The notes under the pieces: model-generated
Seen by the model: only the letters and a program-made list of their open reading frames with translations
What the model was told of the DNA's origin: nothing
Database searches by the model: none
Source: Turnera subulata
Taxonomy: Eukaryota; Streptophyta; Magnoliopsida; Malpighiales; Passifloraceae
Direction of reading: 5' to 3'
DNA: 64,000 nt
Assembly (NCBI GenBank): GCA_028386065.3
Contig: JAKUCV010000938.1
Span: 96,979 to 160,978, forward strand
Made by a program: the position numbers and the translations under genes
In this document: positions 42,979 to 54,686 of the stretch, piece by piece
How the letters are laid out: every line of letters begins with the position of its first letter
How positions within the stretch are numbered: position 1 is the first letter of the stretch

Positions 42979-45228
42979 CTACTGGAACAGAACAGCAAGT
43001 GGAGATCTAACGACATGCAGATCACTAGAAACCCAATATAAGTATCCTTGAACCAGAGAGCCTCTTGTGCCGGCAACTTTGGTAAATGTCACAGAGTATG
43101 TTGCAGTTTGATTGGCACCAGAGAACATGATGGTTGTAGGTGTTACCTGTATGTCTACCCCCTCTGGTTTAACAATCTGAACATCGTAGGATGACTCGAC
43201 AGGACCAACATTTGTGACTGTCCTTCTGTAGGTTTGTGGAGTAGACCCCAACTGCAATGAGAAGGAAGGGTAGTTTAATTGAGCTTCAGGTATGGTGGAA
43301 GAATTTGAGCATTCCACTTTGTGCCCCATAATTATTTCTATAGCTGTGTCATTGTAACCCAAACCACATAGGTATGGAATGTAATCATCAGGCTGGGTAT
43401 CATACACAAACCCTGGATCATCAGCTCCTGGTGGGAAGACATGGCCTCCACCAGTGGCAAATATATTGACTGGTGCGAAGAATTCATCAGTGATGGGATT
43501 TCCTCCGAGATTGGTTATGTTAGCAGTAGTTATGATTGCAGATTTGATGGCTGCTGGCGACCAGTCAGGGTGTGAGCTCTTGATCAATGCCGCGGTGCCT
43601 GCAAGATGAGGACAGGCCATTGAGGTGCCAGAGAGTATGGTGAAGTAGGATTTTGTGAAGCTGTCGTATGGCCATCCAGCTAGAATGTTCACTCCAGGGC
43701 CTAGAATGTCAGGTTTCAGGATTCCAGGACTTGCCAGGCTAGGGCCTCTTGAGGAGAAGTCAGCAACCTGTGGAGCATATGGCACACCGTAGACAGTACC
43801 TTTGAAAACAATGGTTGCCATTGGGGAAGATGTGTAGTTTATATAGGATTTGATTCTCAAGCCATCCCCGTAATTAACATTTGATGTAGGTAGCACGTAT
43901 TGATAAGCTGAGGTGACATTGCCGTACTCCATATCATTCGCAAGAATCATTGCAGCACCACCAGCGTCCTTCACTTCTTGGCCATCAGGGAATCCATAAT
44001 CACCATTGTCACACACTACAATCTTTCCTGCAACATCAACATCTCTCAAAGAACCTGGTAAGCAGAATGCCATTGAAAAATTGCCACTAGCACCTGGATA
44101 AACAAGTGGCAACAAAGCGGAAGAGAAATTCTGCGGTTGGTAAAAGGATTGGCCATCAAATTCTGCATTGTTTTGAAGTACCAAAGTTGCTCTGATTTCT
44201 CTATCAACTGTGCTTGCTCCTACAGTTAAGATCCAAGGAGCATCATTTGACAATGTCCTACTTTCTGGACCTGAATTTCCAGCTGCGCAGCTAACAAAGG
44301 CACCCTTTTGTATTGCACCAAATGCGCCCACTGCAATTGGATTATCATAGAAATATTTCAGTGGTCCATATCCGAGGGATAGCGAAAGAACATCAGCACC
44401 ATCCTCCACTGCAGCGTCCATTCCAGCTAATACATCACTTTCGGTGCAAGAACCTCCAGCATCACAGACTTGGTAAATTGCTAAGTGAGCTAAAGGAGCC
44501 ATGCCAATTGCAGTTCCATTGAGCTGCCCCCCATAATTAACACCAGGGACTGCACTTCCAGCAGCTGTACTGGCCGTGTGTGTCCCATGTCCATGTCCAT
44601 CTACTGGGGGATTCCCAGGAGAAACAAAGCTTCTGGCACCAATGACCTTGTTATTACAGATGGTGCTGTTGAATTCACATGTCCCTTTCCATTTTGCAGG
44701 AGGAGGAGGCATTCCTGAATCAGTGAATGACGGGTGACTAGGAGTTATTCCAGTGTCCAGAAGTGCAATGACCATCCCCTTTCCATAATTTGAACGATTC
44801 CAAAATCCTGTGTTTTGTTGTAGTCCAAGGAAGTTGGGAGTATGAGTTGTATATGTGTGCAACACCTTCTGCGGATGGGCAGATATGAATCCTTCCTTGT
44901 TTTTCATCGCCTCTGCTTCTGCTGCTGTAAGTTTTGCTGCAAAAGCAGCTGCTACATTGCGGTAGGAATACACCAGTCTATCCTGGTTTGAGCTCAAGGT
45001 TGCAGCCGGCAAATAATACCTGTATAAGTCCTCTAAATCTTTGGTTTCTTGGGACATGCCCTCTGGTTTCCTGATAAAGACAATGTATGTTTCTAATTTA
45101 TCACCTTCCGGTGAACTCACTATTCTTGCAGCGGTTGCTTGACTGTTGCTAAACATGAGCAGAGAAATATGAACTAGCAAAGCAAGGACATTCATCGTTG
45201 GGAAATTTTTGCAGTTTGGTTTTCCCAT
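42979..45228 (-). CDS. subtilisin-like serine protease, complete
   Basis: 749 codons from the ATG at 45228 (MGKPNCKNFP). An in-frame ATG 27 codons upstream (45309) exists but lies upstream of the TATA box, and the paralogue starts at MGKPNC, so I chose 45228. Signal peptide (about 1-33), I9 propeptide (about 45-132), S8 domain with Asp158 (ALLDTGITPSHPSF), His214 (GHGHGTHTAS), Asn318 (AAGNSGP) and Ser536 (SGTSMACPH), PA domain, fibronectin-III-like end (LAVLFQ). All catalytic residues are intact. It is a recent tandem copy of the gene at 39243. Confidence 0.95.
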   Translation of the reverse strand: MGKPNCKNFPTMNVLALLVHISLLMFSNSQATAARIVSSPEGDKLETYIVFIRKPEGMSQETKDLEDLYRYYLPAATLSSNQDRLVYSYRNVAAAFAAKLTAAEAEAMKNKEGFISAHPQKVLHTYTTHTPNFLGLQQNTGFWNRSNYGKGMVIALLDTGITPSHPSFTDSGMPPPPAKWKGTCEFNSTICNNKVIGARSFVSPGNPPVDGHGHGTHTASTAAGSAVPGVNYGGQLNGTAIGMAPLAHLAIYQVCDAGGSCTESDVLAGMDAAVEDGADVLSLSLGYGPLKYFYDNPIAVGAFGAIQKGAFVSCAAGNSGPESRTLSNDAPWILTVGASTVDREIRATLVLQNNAEFDGQSFYQPQNFSSALLPLVYPGASGNFSMAFCLPGSLRDVDVAGKIVVCDNGDYGFPDGQEVKDAGGAAMILANDMEYGNVTSAYQYVLPTSNVNYGDGLRIKSYINYTSSPMATIVFKGTVYGVPYAPQVADFSSRGPSLASPGILKPDILGPGVNILAGWPYDSFTKSYFTILSGTSMACPHLAGTAALIKSSHPDWSPAAIKSAIITTANITNLGGNPITDEFFAPVNIFATGGGHVFPPGADDPGFVYDTQPDDYIPYLCGLGYNDTAIEIIMGHKVECSNSSTIPEAQLNYPSFSLQLGSTPQTYRRTVTNVGPVESSYDVQIVKPEGVDIQVTPTTIMFSGANQTATYSVTFTKVAGTRGSLVQGYLYWVSSDLHVVRSPLAVLFQ

Positions 45229-45285
45229 ATTGTTAGAAGAAGAACAACAATAATAACTGTTGGTGCCTGTGCTATTCTTTCTGAT

Positions 45286-45293
45286 CTTATATA
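45286..45293 (-). promoter_or_regulatory. TATA box of the subtilase at 42979-45228
   Basis: The minus strand reads TATATAAG, about 60 bp upstream of the chosen ATG; it decides between the two candidate starts. Confidence 0.7.
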
Positions 45294-45752
45294 CTAAATA
45301 GTTTAGCATGCTTCCAAGGTAATTAAGCTGGGAAATTGAGAAGAAATATCATTAATGGCCGGCTTTTATAGAAGTTAGAGACATTTTGGATTCTCTTGGC
45401 TTGATTCCTAAGATGACAATGCGCTATCTGGCATCATTGAACAAGACATTTGAGTTCCTACAAGATACATAATTAACTTACAAAATTGTTGCATTAGGAT
45501 TCTCGCCCTGTAGATGACTGGAAATGAGTAGATGATGGTGCGAAGTTGCAATGGACTAAACAAATGAACCCTCTGAAGCTCATCATGATATGCAGCATTT
45601 TCTTACCATCTTAATTCGTTGCTTTGTAACAGGTCTAGACTAGTCTTCATGTTTACCAGGAACTAAATTCTTGAACTCTTGAGAGATTTCTATCATTATA
45701 TATAACAGCAGGAAAATGGATAGAAATTCTATTAGTTAGAATAATTAAAAAA
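45294..45752. other. subtilase upstream region; no gene
   Basis: 45345-45410 is the conserved upstream block (GGCCGGCTTTTATAGAAG ... TTTTGGATTC in register with the paralogues). The rest aligns in pieces with 41670-41960 and 59370-59760. It is interrupted at 45753 by the TIR element; the homology resumes at about 47990. Confidence 0.55.
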
Positions 45753-47972
45753 GGGTTTTTGGGTTTTTTGGGTCCCAATTGGTTTGGCCAATTTGGTACC
45801 TCGACATTTTTTTTGGCCGGGCAGGTACCCCGACTTTGCATGGGCAGGCCAAACGTGATCCCCCGGTCAGGCACCTGCTGACGTGGAGGGCTGCCCGGAT
45901 TTGAGGTCTGGAAGGTGCTCCAAAATGACGTCGTCTTGTGCCAAAACGACGTCGTTTTAGCTAGTTGGATGGACACGTCAGATCCACGTGTCCTTGTGGG
46001 CTCCCGCATGCTACCAACCCGGGTTCTTTACCTAATCGAACCGATACCCAATGGATACCACCTACTAATCCGATTTGATTATTTATTTGATTATTTTTAA
46101 TTTCTTTAATCAAATTTTTTTAAAAAAATCTTTTAAAATAAGTAAATCTTACTTTCTAAAAATCTTAGTGATTTATTTATTTTTAATATTTTATTTTCAA
46201 AATACTAATTTCTAAAAATCCCAATTTAAACTCTCACCGTTTAGAATTTATGAAAGGCACCTACAATTTATTAATAATAATAATAATAGAAAAAATAAAT
46301 AAATAAAGAGTAAGATTAAATTAAGATAAAAATAAATTAAATAATGAGAGATCACAACTTCTCTTAATCTTCTTTTAATATTTTCTTATGAATATAATGA
46401 CAATAATAATAATAATAATAATTTAATAATAATAATCATAATCATAATAATTAAGGAAAATAAATAAATTTAATAATATTATAATCATAATCATTTTTTT
46501 TTCAACTTATTTTCAATTTTAGAATAAATAAATTTATATTTTTTATGTTTTTTAAATGTAATATTAAAAAATAAATTTAAAATTATATTATTTTTTTATT
46601 TTATTCTTTTTTTATATATACTTCTTTTATTTTAATCTTTCCTTCTTTTTTCCTTCAGTCTTCTTTCTTTTAATTCTTTTCTCCTCCGATGTCAAATAAT
46701 TCCCTCCCTTCAAATTAAAACCAACATCTAAATACTTCATCAAAATGGAAATCGTGAATGTTAATTTTTTTTTTAAAAAAAACACAACCATCTTCCTCTT
46801 TCCTCCTCCCCTCCTTCTGTCAACTAAGAAATCAAGAGATTGTTTATCTAAAAGTACGCCATCCATCTCAAGCACAACCACCAAATCTCCAAATCCGGCC
46901 ACCAGGCCAAGTCCTCCCACTGTCAGGAACCCGTCCACCTTGCCAACCACCGAATCTGGCCACCATCAATACCAATTTTCCTTACCAGAAAATCGGCAGC
47001 ACCAACCCCACCATCAACGACCAGCAATACGACAACAAAACCAAAGCAGAAAAAACTTAATCAAAAAGCCTCAGAGAGATCCGAGGGAGAGAGGAAGGAG
47101 AGTAGAGGAGGAACGGCAGCAACATAGACAACAAAATCATAACCAAAAAAATATTAACAAAAAAGGCTCATAGAGATTCGAGGAAGAGAGGAAGAAGGAG
47201 AGGAAGGAAGAGAAGAGGAGGAACGGAAGACAACAAAACTATAACAAAAAAAAAACATTAGTCAAGGAGACAAAAAGAGAGAAAGGAAGAGAAGAGGAGG
47301 AACGGCGGCGGCTCAAATCAAGAAAGGGGAGAAGCCGATCGTCCTGACGATGGTGGCGAGAGGCAGAGACAGAGGAGGAGAATAAGAGTAGAGGCATGGG
47401 AGGGGGAGGAAGTCAGGGTTTGTAGAGGATTTGATGAAAGGGATGATTGAGCGATTGGGGAGAGAAACAGAGAGAAAGAGAGGAGGGAGAGGTGCCGCGA
47501 TTTGGTGGTTTGTTGATTTAGTTAGTAAAGAAAAAAATTAAGGGAAGATAAAGGATAAAATTAGAGAAAAAAGATAGGATTCTTTTATTTTTAAAAAATT
47601 AAACACTTTATATTAATATAAATAAATAAAATTAGATTTATTATTGTTTATTTGTTAATAAGCAGTGATTTCTTTTCTTTTTTTAAACCAATCGGGCCAG
47701 GTAGCATGTAGAGTAGAGCCCACAAAGGCATGTGGATCCGACGTGTCTACCCAACCCTGTAAAACGACGTCGTTTTGGCATGAGACTACGTCGTTTTTTA
47801 ACGCCTCCCAAACTTCAAATTCGGGCAGCCCTCCACGTCAGCAGGTGCCTGACCGGGGGATCACGTTTGGCCTGCCCATGCAAAGTCGGGGTACCTGCCC
47901 GGCCAAAAAAAATGTCGGGGTACCAAATTGGCCAAACCACTAAACATTGGGACCCAAAAAACCCAAAAACCC
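45753..47972. mobile_element. non-autonomous DNA transposon with TIRs of about 275 bp (MULE-like candidate)
   Basis: Inverted arms 45753-46025 and 47690-47972 begin GGGTTTTTGGGTTTTTTGGG and share GGCCGGGCAGGTACC and CAGGCACCTGCTGACGTGG, plus ACGT-rich AAAACGACGTCGTTTTA. The interior has an AT/TAA-rich stretch (46080-46650) and a strongly purine-rich stretch on the plus strand (about 47050-47500). No transposase is present. The flanks (ATTAAAAAA / AAATAAAAA) could be a decayed 9-bp duplication but are too A-rich to trust. Long TIRs favour a Mutator-like origin. It sits in the upstream region of a subtilase. Confidence 0.7.
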
Positions 47973-48076
47973 AAATAAAAAACTACAAAATTTCATATAT
48001 AAAAAAAAAACTACAAAATTTCTCATACCCTTTCAAGAACTTAGGAAAGCGGGAGACAACCTTTGTTTTTTTCTTT

Positions 48077-48367
48077 GGTTTAATATTTTTTATCCTTGTA
48101 TCTGTTTTCCAATGTGCATGATTATTGTATTAAATTTTCATGAATTTTGGTCTTTGTACTACCCTATTTTTATCAAATTTAGTACTGCATGTCGGCATGT
48201 AATTCCATATAGGGGTGGAATTCGACCAATTATAGGTTGACATGTGTCTCCGAGTATCAAATTTAATGAAAGTAAGGTAGCTCACGGACCAAAAAAAATG
48301 AGAATTTTGTATAATGACCATATTTAAAGAAGGAGCCGAGTACGAGGACAAAAAATCCCATTAATCC
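48077..48367. mobile_element. foldback MITE, about 290 bp
   Basis: The two halves are imperfect inverted copies: GGTTTAATATTTTTTATCC at the left against GGATTAATGGGATTTTTTGTCC read inward from the right, and TTTTGGTCTTTGTACTACC against TTTTGGTCCGTGAGCTACC. TTCTTT flanks both ends (48071-48076, 48368-48373), a possible part of an 8-9 bp duplication. No coding capacity. Superfamily unassigned. Confidence 0.6.
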
Positions 48368-49159
48368 TTCTTTTTTTTTGGTCTTCGGACAGCGGCCTTC
48401 TGGCTATGATTGCTGCTTGTGGGAAGAGCTCGGTGTTTCCTCCCTACATGGTGTCGATGCCTCTTTGTATTTTTCCTTTTAACCTAAATAACTCGAAACT
48501 TAGAAAAATGAGATTATGTGATGAACGGTTTTAACTACTGGTCACAATAGAATAAGTCTGAGACCTAATAAGGAAGCTAACACATTCTGATTTCACCTAA
48601 AGAACCTTGTTTCTAAACCTTTTAGGATTCTCTGATGCCTATGTATCTTTACATCTTTTATAATGTTTATTCCAAAACCATAACAAATGCCTATTATAAT
48701 CCGTAGCACTTTCTAGAAGAGTATCCCAGCCTACCGAACCAGACTAATCTCTCTCGTGGCTTGACAAGTTACCTTGTGAGGTCTATCAACAGCACAATTT
48801 CACACTTCTTGCATATTTATCTAGTTGTCTGTTAGGTTGATCTTAACTAAGGATGATTTCCCCTTGCAAAGCAAAACAAAATCTATCCTTAGGACATTAC
48901 TCGTTGCTCATGAACTTTTCAAAGAGGTGTGCAGAGAATAGGAAACAACCTGAGGTTTTTCTATTTTTCTTTTTTTTTCATTTAATTTTGTTTCTTTTCC
49001 ATGTCCAAACGTCCCAAACGAATAGGCTTTTGTTTTTGTGTAACAATCAGTTAACAATCTGAGGTGATTTTATTTCCAAAAGCAAACAACTTGAGAAATT
49101 CTGCATCCAGACCTAGTCACATATAATCAATCACCAAAGCCATTTCCAGGCGAACATAG
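48368..49159. other. subtilase spacer; no gene
   Basis: 48390-48960 aligns in order with 42030-42540 (GTGTCGATGCCTCTTT, AGGTTGATCTTAA, CCCCTTGCAAAGC), so it is the spacer copy of the tandem duplication. No ORF is supportable. Confidence 0.6.
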
Positions 49160-49944
49160 CTATTGAAAAACAACAGCTAATGGAGATCTAACAACATACA
49201 GATTATTAGAAACCCAAAACAAGTATCCTTGAACCAGAGAACCTGTCGTGCCAGCAACTTTGGTAAATGTCACAGAGTATGTTGTAGTTTGATTGGCACC
49301 GGAGAACATGATGGTTGCTGGTGGTACCTTAACATCAACCCCCTCCGGTTCAACAATCCGAACATCGTAGGACGACTGAACAGGGCCTACATTTGTGACT
49401 GTCCTTGTGTAGGTTTGCGGAGTAGACCCCAATTGTAATGAGAATGAAGGGTAGTTTAACTGAGCTTCAGGTATGGAGGAAGAATTTGAGCATTCCACTT
49501 TGTGCCCCACAATTATTTCTACAACTGTGTCATTGTAACCTAAACGGATATAATCATCAGGCTGGATATCATACACAAACCCCGGATCATCAGCTCTTGG
49601 TGGGTAGACATGGACTGCACCAGTGGCAAACATATCAACGGGTGTATAGTAAACATCAGTGATGGGATTTCCTCCTAGATTGGTTATGTTAGCAGTAGTG
49701 ATGATTGCAGATTTGATGGCTGCAGGTGACCAGTCAGGGTGTGAGCTCTTGATCAATGCCGCAGTGCCGGCCAGATGAGGGCAGGCCATAGAGGTGCCAG
49801 AGAGCAAAGTGAAGTAGGATTTTGTCAAGCTGCTGTATGGCCATCCAGCTAGAATGTTTACGCCAGGGCCTAGAATGTCAGGTTTCAGGATCCCAGGACT
49901 TGCCAGGCTAGGGCCTCTTGAGGAGAAATAAGCAACCTGAGTAA

Positions 49945-49949
49945 CATAT
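49945..49949. repeat. target-site duplication CATAT (left)
   Basis: Matches 57742-57746. A third copy follows the middle LTR at 55426-55430 because the flank was duplicated. Confidence 0.9.
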
Positions 49950-50586
49950 TGTTGAATAGTATGGTGTTTTGTTTTGAATCCCACATCGATGGGAAGTGTG
50001 GTAAGGAGGGTATGAAAATGCTATAAAAGAAACCCCTCTCCTTCCCTTTAGAGTCATCCCAAAAATTAGAGTATAATTGTATCCTAATAATTGTACTAAA
50101 TACTCTTCTTCTCCTAGTAAAAAGAGCAGGCCCTTTTCTAGTGGTGCTCCGGAGACGTAGGCAAAATTGGCCGAACTCCGTTATCAATTTTTAAGTGTGT
50201 TCTTTCTTTATTATTTCGCCTTTAATTTCCGCAATTGTTTATTTGTTTAGTATTCAACATTGGCCGGCTAAGCCGCCTTATCTCTTTGTTGGCTGGCTAA
50301 GCCGCCTTATTTCTTTCTTGGCTGGCAAAGCCGCCTTGTTTAATTTGTTGGCCGGCTAAGCAGCCTTTGTCGGGTATAGGTTGTGAATTATAACACTGTG
50401 TAAGTGAGTCCTGTCTAGGAGGCTGGGTTTTAAGTGAACCACTGTTCCTCCAGTCTTTCCTGGGGATTTTTCTTGGAATGATAATTCTGTCTAAGGAGAT
50501 AGGTTAGGCCATCTTTCTTGGGAATTATCGAATTAGTTCAATTCACTAGTTTGTTGTAGTGGGGAAATTACCCGAGTTTCCCAACA
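49950..50586 (+). repeat. copia LTR 1
   Basis: TGTTGAATAGTATGG ... GAGTTTCCCAACA. A TATA-like GCTATAAAAGAAACC (50019-50033) is the likely promoter. 50262-50370 carries four GGCTGGCTAAGCCGCC-like repeats. Confidence 0.92.
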
Positions 50587-50657
50587 AGTGGTAGCGGAGC
50601 CGAAGGTTCGTCCTTTGGGCTATTTGAAATTGTTGAATACTATCTTTTGATTTTGTA

Positions 50658-53600
50658 ATGGCGGAAGCAGGTTCAAAACAGGCTACATTAAGTACACAGT
50701 CAGGAGAGATGGTTTCCACATCCAGATGGACGAGGATCCCAGTATCTAGTTCGAAGCTTGCTGTGGAGATATTTGACGGTACCGGTCATTTTGGCATGTG
50801 GCAGTGTGAGGTCCTTGACTTGCTATTCCAGCAGGGACTTGATGTTGCTATTGAAGAAGAAAAACCTGACGATATCAGTAACAAGGAGTGGGCTGACGTA
50901 AACAAGTTGGCATGCGGAACAATTCGATCATGCTTGTCCAGGGAGCAGAAATATGCATTCAAAAATGAAGTTTCTGCACACAAACTGTGGAAGGCATTGG
51001 AAGACACTTTCTTGAAGAAGAGTGGTCAGAATAAGCTTCTAATGAAGAAGAGACTGTTCCGGTTCAAGTATCGATCAGGTTCTACGATGAATGAACACAT
51101 CACTTTGTTTAAAAAGTTAGTAGCAGACCTGTTCAATTTGGATGTTATATTTGAAGACAAAGACTTGGCTTTGATGCTGTTATCTTCTCTTCCCGAAGAG
51201 TTCGAGTACTTGGAGACAACATTACTTCATGGGAAGGAGAATGTATCCTTAGAGGCTGTATGTTCGGCTTTGTACAGTCATGAGTTGAGACAGCAGGACA
51301 AAATGAAAAGTAAAGCAACTGCAGCAGATGAAGCTTTAGTGGCTAGAGGACGACAGCAAAGCCAGTCAAAGGGAAGAAGAGGAAGATCCAAGTCAAGAAG
51401 CAGAGTTGCCAAAGATGAATGTGCCTTTTGTCATGAGAAAGGGCATTGGAAGAAAGACTCTCCGAAGTTGAAAAAGAAGGGAAAGACCCCACAAGATGCA
51501 AATGTTGCAGAATGCAAGAGTGATGCAGAGTCAGATACTTCTTTGGTTGCTTCACCTTCAACATCACATATTGATGAGTGGATTTTGGATTCTGGTTGCA
51601 CCTACCATATGTGCCCCATTCGGGAATGGTTCTTTAACCTTGAAGAGCTCAATGGCGGAGTTGTTTTCATGAGCAATGACAATCCATGTAAAACAATCGG
51701 GATGGGTTCAATCAAGCTGAAAAATCATGATGGATCCACTAGAATTTTGAGAGATGTTCGATATGTTCCTGAGTTGAAGAAGAATCTTATTTCTTTGGAG
51801 GCCTTAGAATCAAAAGGCCTAGTTGTCACTATCAGAGATGGAATTCTTAAAGCAACATCAGGAGCTTTGGGGATGTTAAAAGGAGTGAGGAAGAACAATC
51901 TGTATTACTACCAAGGTAGTACAGTGATTGGGACAGTAGCAGCAGCAACTTCTAGAAGCAAGAAGGATGCAGAGGCAACAAGGCTGTGGCATATGCGTTT
52001 GGGACATGCTGTTGAAAAATCCTTGCAGATTCTTGCAAAGCAGAGATTGTTGAAAGGTACAAAGACTTGCAAATTGGAGTTTTGTGAGCATTGTGTTTTG
52101 GGAAAGCAACGAAGAGTGAAATTTGGCACTGTTATCCATAATACCAAGGGGATTTTGGACTATGTGCATTCAGATGTGTGGGGACCTTCCAAGACTCCAT
52201 CTCTTAGAGGTAGGCACTATTTTGTCACCTTTGTTGATGATTTTTCCAGAAGAGTGTGGGTGTTTACGATGAAGAAGAAGGATGAGGTGCATGGAATTTT
52301 CCTTGAGTGGAAAGCTCAAGTTGAAAACCAGACAGGGAGGAAGATTAAAGTTCTCCGAACAGACAATGGTGGAGAATATACGAGTGATCCTTTCCTAAAG
52401 GTATGCCAAGATTGTGGCGTTGTTCGGCACTTCACAGTTAGGAAAACACCACAGCAAAATGGGGTGTCAGAGCGTATGAACAAGACAATGGTGGAGAAAG
52501 TTCGTTGTATGCTGTCTAATGTTGGGCTAGGCAGAAATTTTTAGGCTGAGGCTGTGACATATGCTCAACATCTTGTTAATCAGTTGCCATCTTCTGCTTT
52601 AGATGGCAAGACCCCTTTGGAAGCTTGGTCTGGGAAACCTACTACGGATTATGATTCTTTGCATGTGTTTGGTTCTATCACATACTATCATGTGAATGAA
52701 TCAAAGTTGGATCCACGGGCAAAGAAGGCTCTGTTTATGGGTCTAAATGTTGGAGTAAAGGGATACCGTCTTTGGTGTCTAGAGGCAAAGAAGACTATTA
52801 TCAGCAGGGATGTTACCTTTGATGAATCTGCCATGTTGACTAAGATAAATCCAGAAGAAGCTAGTGGTACTTCACAGCAGGTGGAGTGTGTATCAAAGCA
52901 GGTGGAGTTTGAGCCTACTATGGTGATCCCAACTAAGAGCAAAAATGGTGACTCTCCATTGACAAAGGAAGAGTCAGATGAAGAAGAGGTTCCGGCCCAA
53001 GAACCTACGCAGCAGTTCGAGTCAATTGCCACTAGTAGACCGAGACGAGAAAGAAGAAAACCAGAACGTCTCATTGAAACGATGGCCTATGCACTTCCAG
53101 TCATCGATGATGTTCCTTCCACTTTTTCAGAAGCCATTCGGAGTTCTGAAAGTAGCAGTTGGAAAGATGCTATGGAGGAGGAGATGAAATCTCTTCAGAA
53201 GAACAAGACATGGAAGTTGACAGAACTACCGAAGGGAAAGAAGGCAATTGGATGCAAATGGGTATTTGCTAAGAAAGAAGGATTTCCTAACAAGAATAAT
53301 GTTCGCTACAAGGCAAGATTAGTGGCTAAAGGCTACGCTCAGAAGGAGGGAATTGATTATAATGAGGTATTTTCTCCAGTTGTGAAGCATTCCTCCATTA
53401 GAATTCTATTGGCCTTGGTAGCACAGTTGAATTTGGAGCTAGCTCAACTTGATGTGAAGACCGCGTTCCTACACGGTGACTTGAAGGAGGAAATCTACAT
53501 GACTCAGCCAGATGGATACAAAGTTGCTGGTAAAGAAAATTGGATTTGCAAACTAGACAAGTCGTTGTACGGTTTGAAGCAATCACCAAGACAGTGGTAC

Positions 53601-54686
53601 AAACGATTTGACAAGTTTATGATGGGTCAGAAGTACACAAGAAGCAAATACGACCATTGTGTTTATTTGAGAAGACTATAGGATGGGTCCTACATCTATC
53701 TACTCTTATATGTTGATGATATGCTGATAGCAGCAAAGAGCCAAATTGAAATTGACAAGTTGAAGGCTCAGTTGAGTAGAGAGTTTGAGATGAAGGATTT
53801 GGGAGAAGCCAAGAAGATTCTCGGCATGGAGATAAGCAGAAACAGAGAGGGTGGCAAGCTTTGGCTGACACAAAAAGAATATTTGAAGAAAGTACTACAA
53901 CGTTTTGGCATGAATGAAGGATCAAAACCTGTAGGTACTCCGCTTGCTCCTCATTTTAAGCTTAGCAACCAATTATCTCCGCAGACAAATGAAGAACGAG
54001 AGTACATGGCAAAAGTCCCTTATGCCAATGTAGTCGGAAGCTTGATGTATGCAATGGTGTGTACAAGACCGGATATTTCACAAGCTGTTAGTGTTGTGAG
54101 CAGATATATGCATGATCCTGGCAGAGGTCATTGGCAAGATGTGAAATGGATTCTTCGGTATATCAAAGATACCGTAGATGTTGGCTTAATGTTTGAGCGG
54201 GATGAATCACTTGGTCAAGGAGTGGTTGGATATTGTCATTCTGACTATGCTGGAGATTCGGATAAGCGAAGATCGACGACAGGCTATTTGTTCACTTTAG
54301 CAAAAGCCCCTGTTAGTTGGAAGTCCACTTTATAGTCAACGGTGGCTTTGTCTACAACGGAGGTAGAGTATATGGCTATTACAGAAGTTGTGAAGGAGGC
54401 AATTTGGCTTCATGGGTTGCTAAAAGACTTGGGAGTTGGTCAGAAACAACTTGTAGTATATTCTGACAGTCAGAGTGCTATTCATTTAGCGAAGAATCAA
54501 GTCTTTCATGCACGGACGAAGCACATTGATGTTCGCTATCATTTTGTGCGGGAGATTCTTGAAGAAGAAGAGATACTTCTCCAGAAGATTTTGACTACAG
54601 AGAATCCTGCAGATATGATGACCAAGGTGGTAACAAGGGCCAAGTTTGAACATTGTTTAGACTTGGTCAATGTCCTGCACATTTGA
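50658..54686 (+). pseudogene. copia gag-pol polyprotein, single frame with three stops
   Basis: Gag (FDGTGHFGMWQCEVLDLLFQ), a nucleocapsid knuckle in which the last ligand is Ser (CAFCHEKGHWKKDS, normally C at the end), protease LDSGCTYHM, GAG-pre-integrase (LWHMRLGHAVEKSL), integrase (HSDVWGP, RTDNGGEY, the E of NGVSERMNK), RT (LDVKTAFLHGDL, YVDDMLIAAK) and RNase H (YCHSDYAGDSDKRRSTTGYL, STTEVEYMA). Stops: TAG at 52542 (expected Trp), 53679, and 54333 (expected Gln, before STVALSTTE). The frame is otherwise continuous. Sequence style matches the TNT1-94/Tork-type copia of plants; lineage is inferred. Confidence 0.92.

Noticed and set aside
45229..45309. Upstream in-frame start giving a 776-codon subtilase
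   Set aside because: The extra 27 codons lie across and upstream of the TATA box, encode no signal peptide and are absent from the paralogue; the start MGKPNC at 45228 is conserved.
46745..47173. 142-codon plus-strand ORF in the TIR element
   Set aside because: Low-complexity Ser/Thr/Pro then Arg/Gln text caused by CT- and purine-rich DNA; no sign of a transposase or captured domain in this frame.
45744..47981. 9-bp target duplication for the TIR element (ATTAAAAAA / AAATAAAAA)
   Set aside because: Only partial match in A-rich DNA, so not reported as a TSD.
49945..49984. N-terminal MGFKTKHHTIQQY of the ORF ending at 49160
   Set aside because: These residues are antisense translation of the copia LTR; the subtilase homology begins only at 49944.
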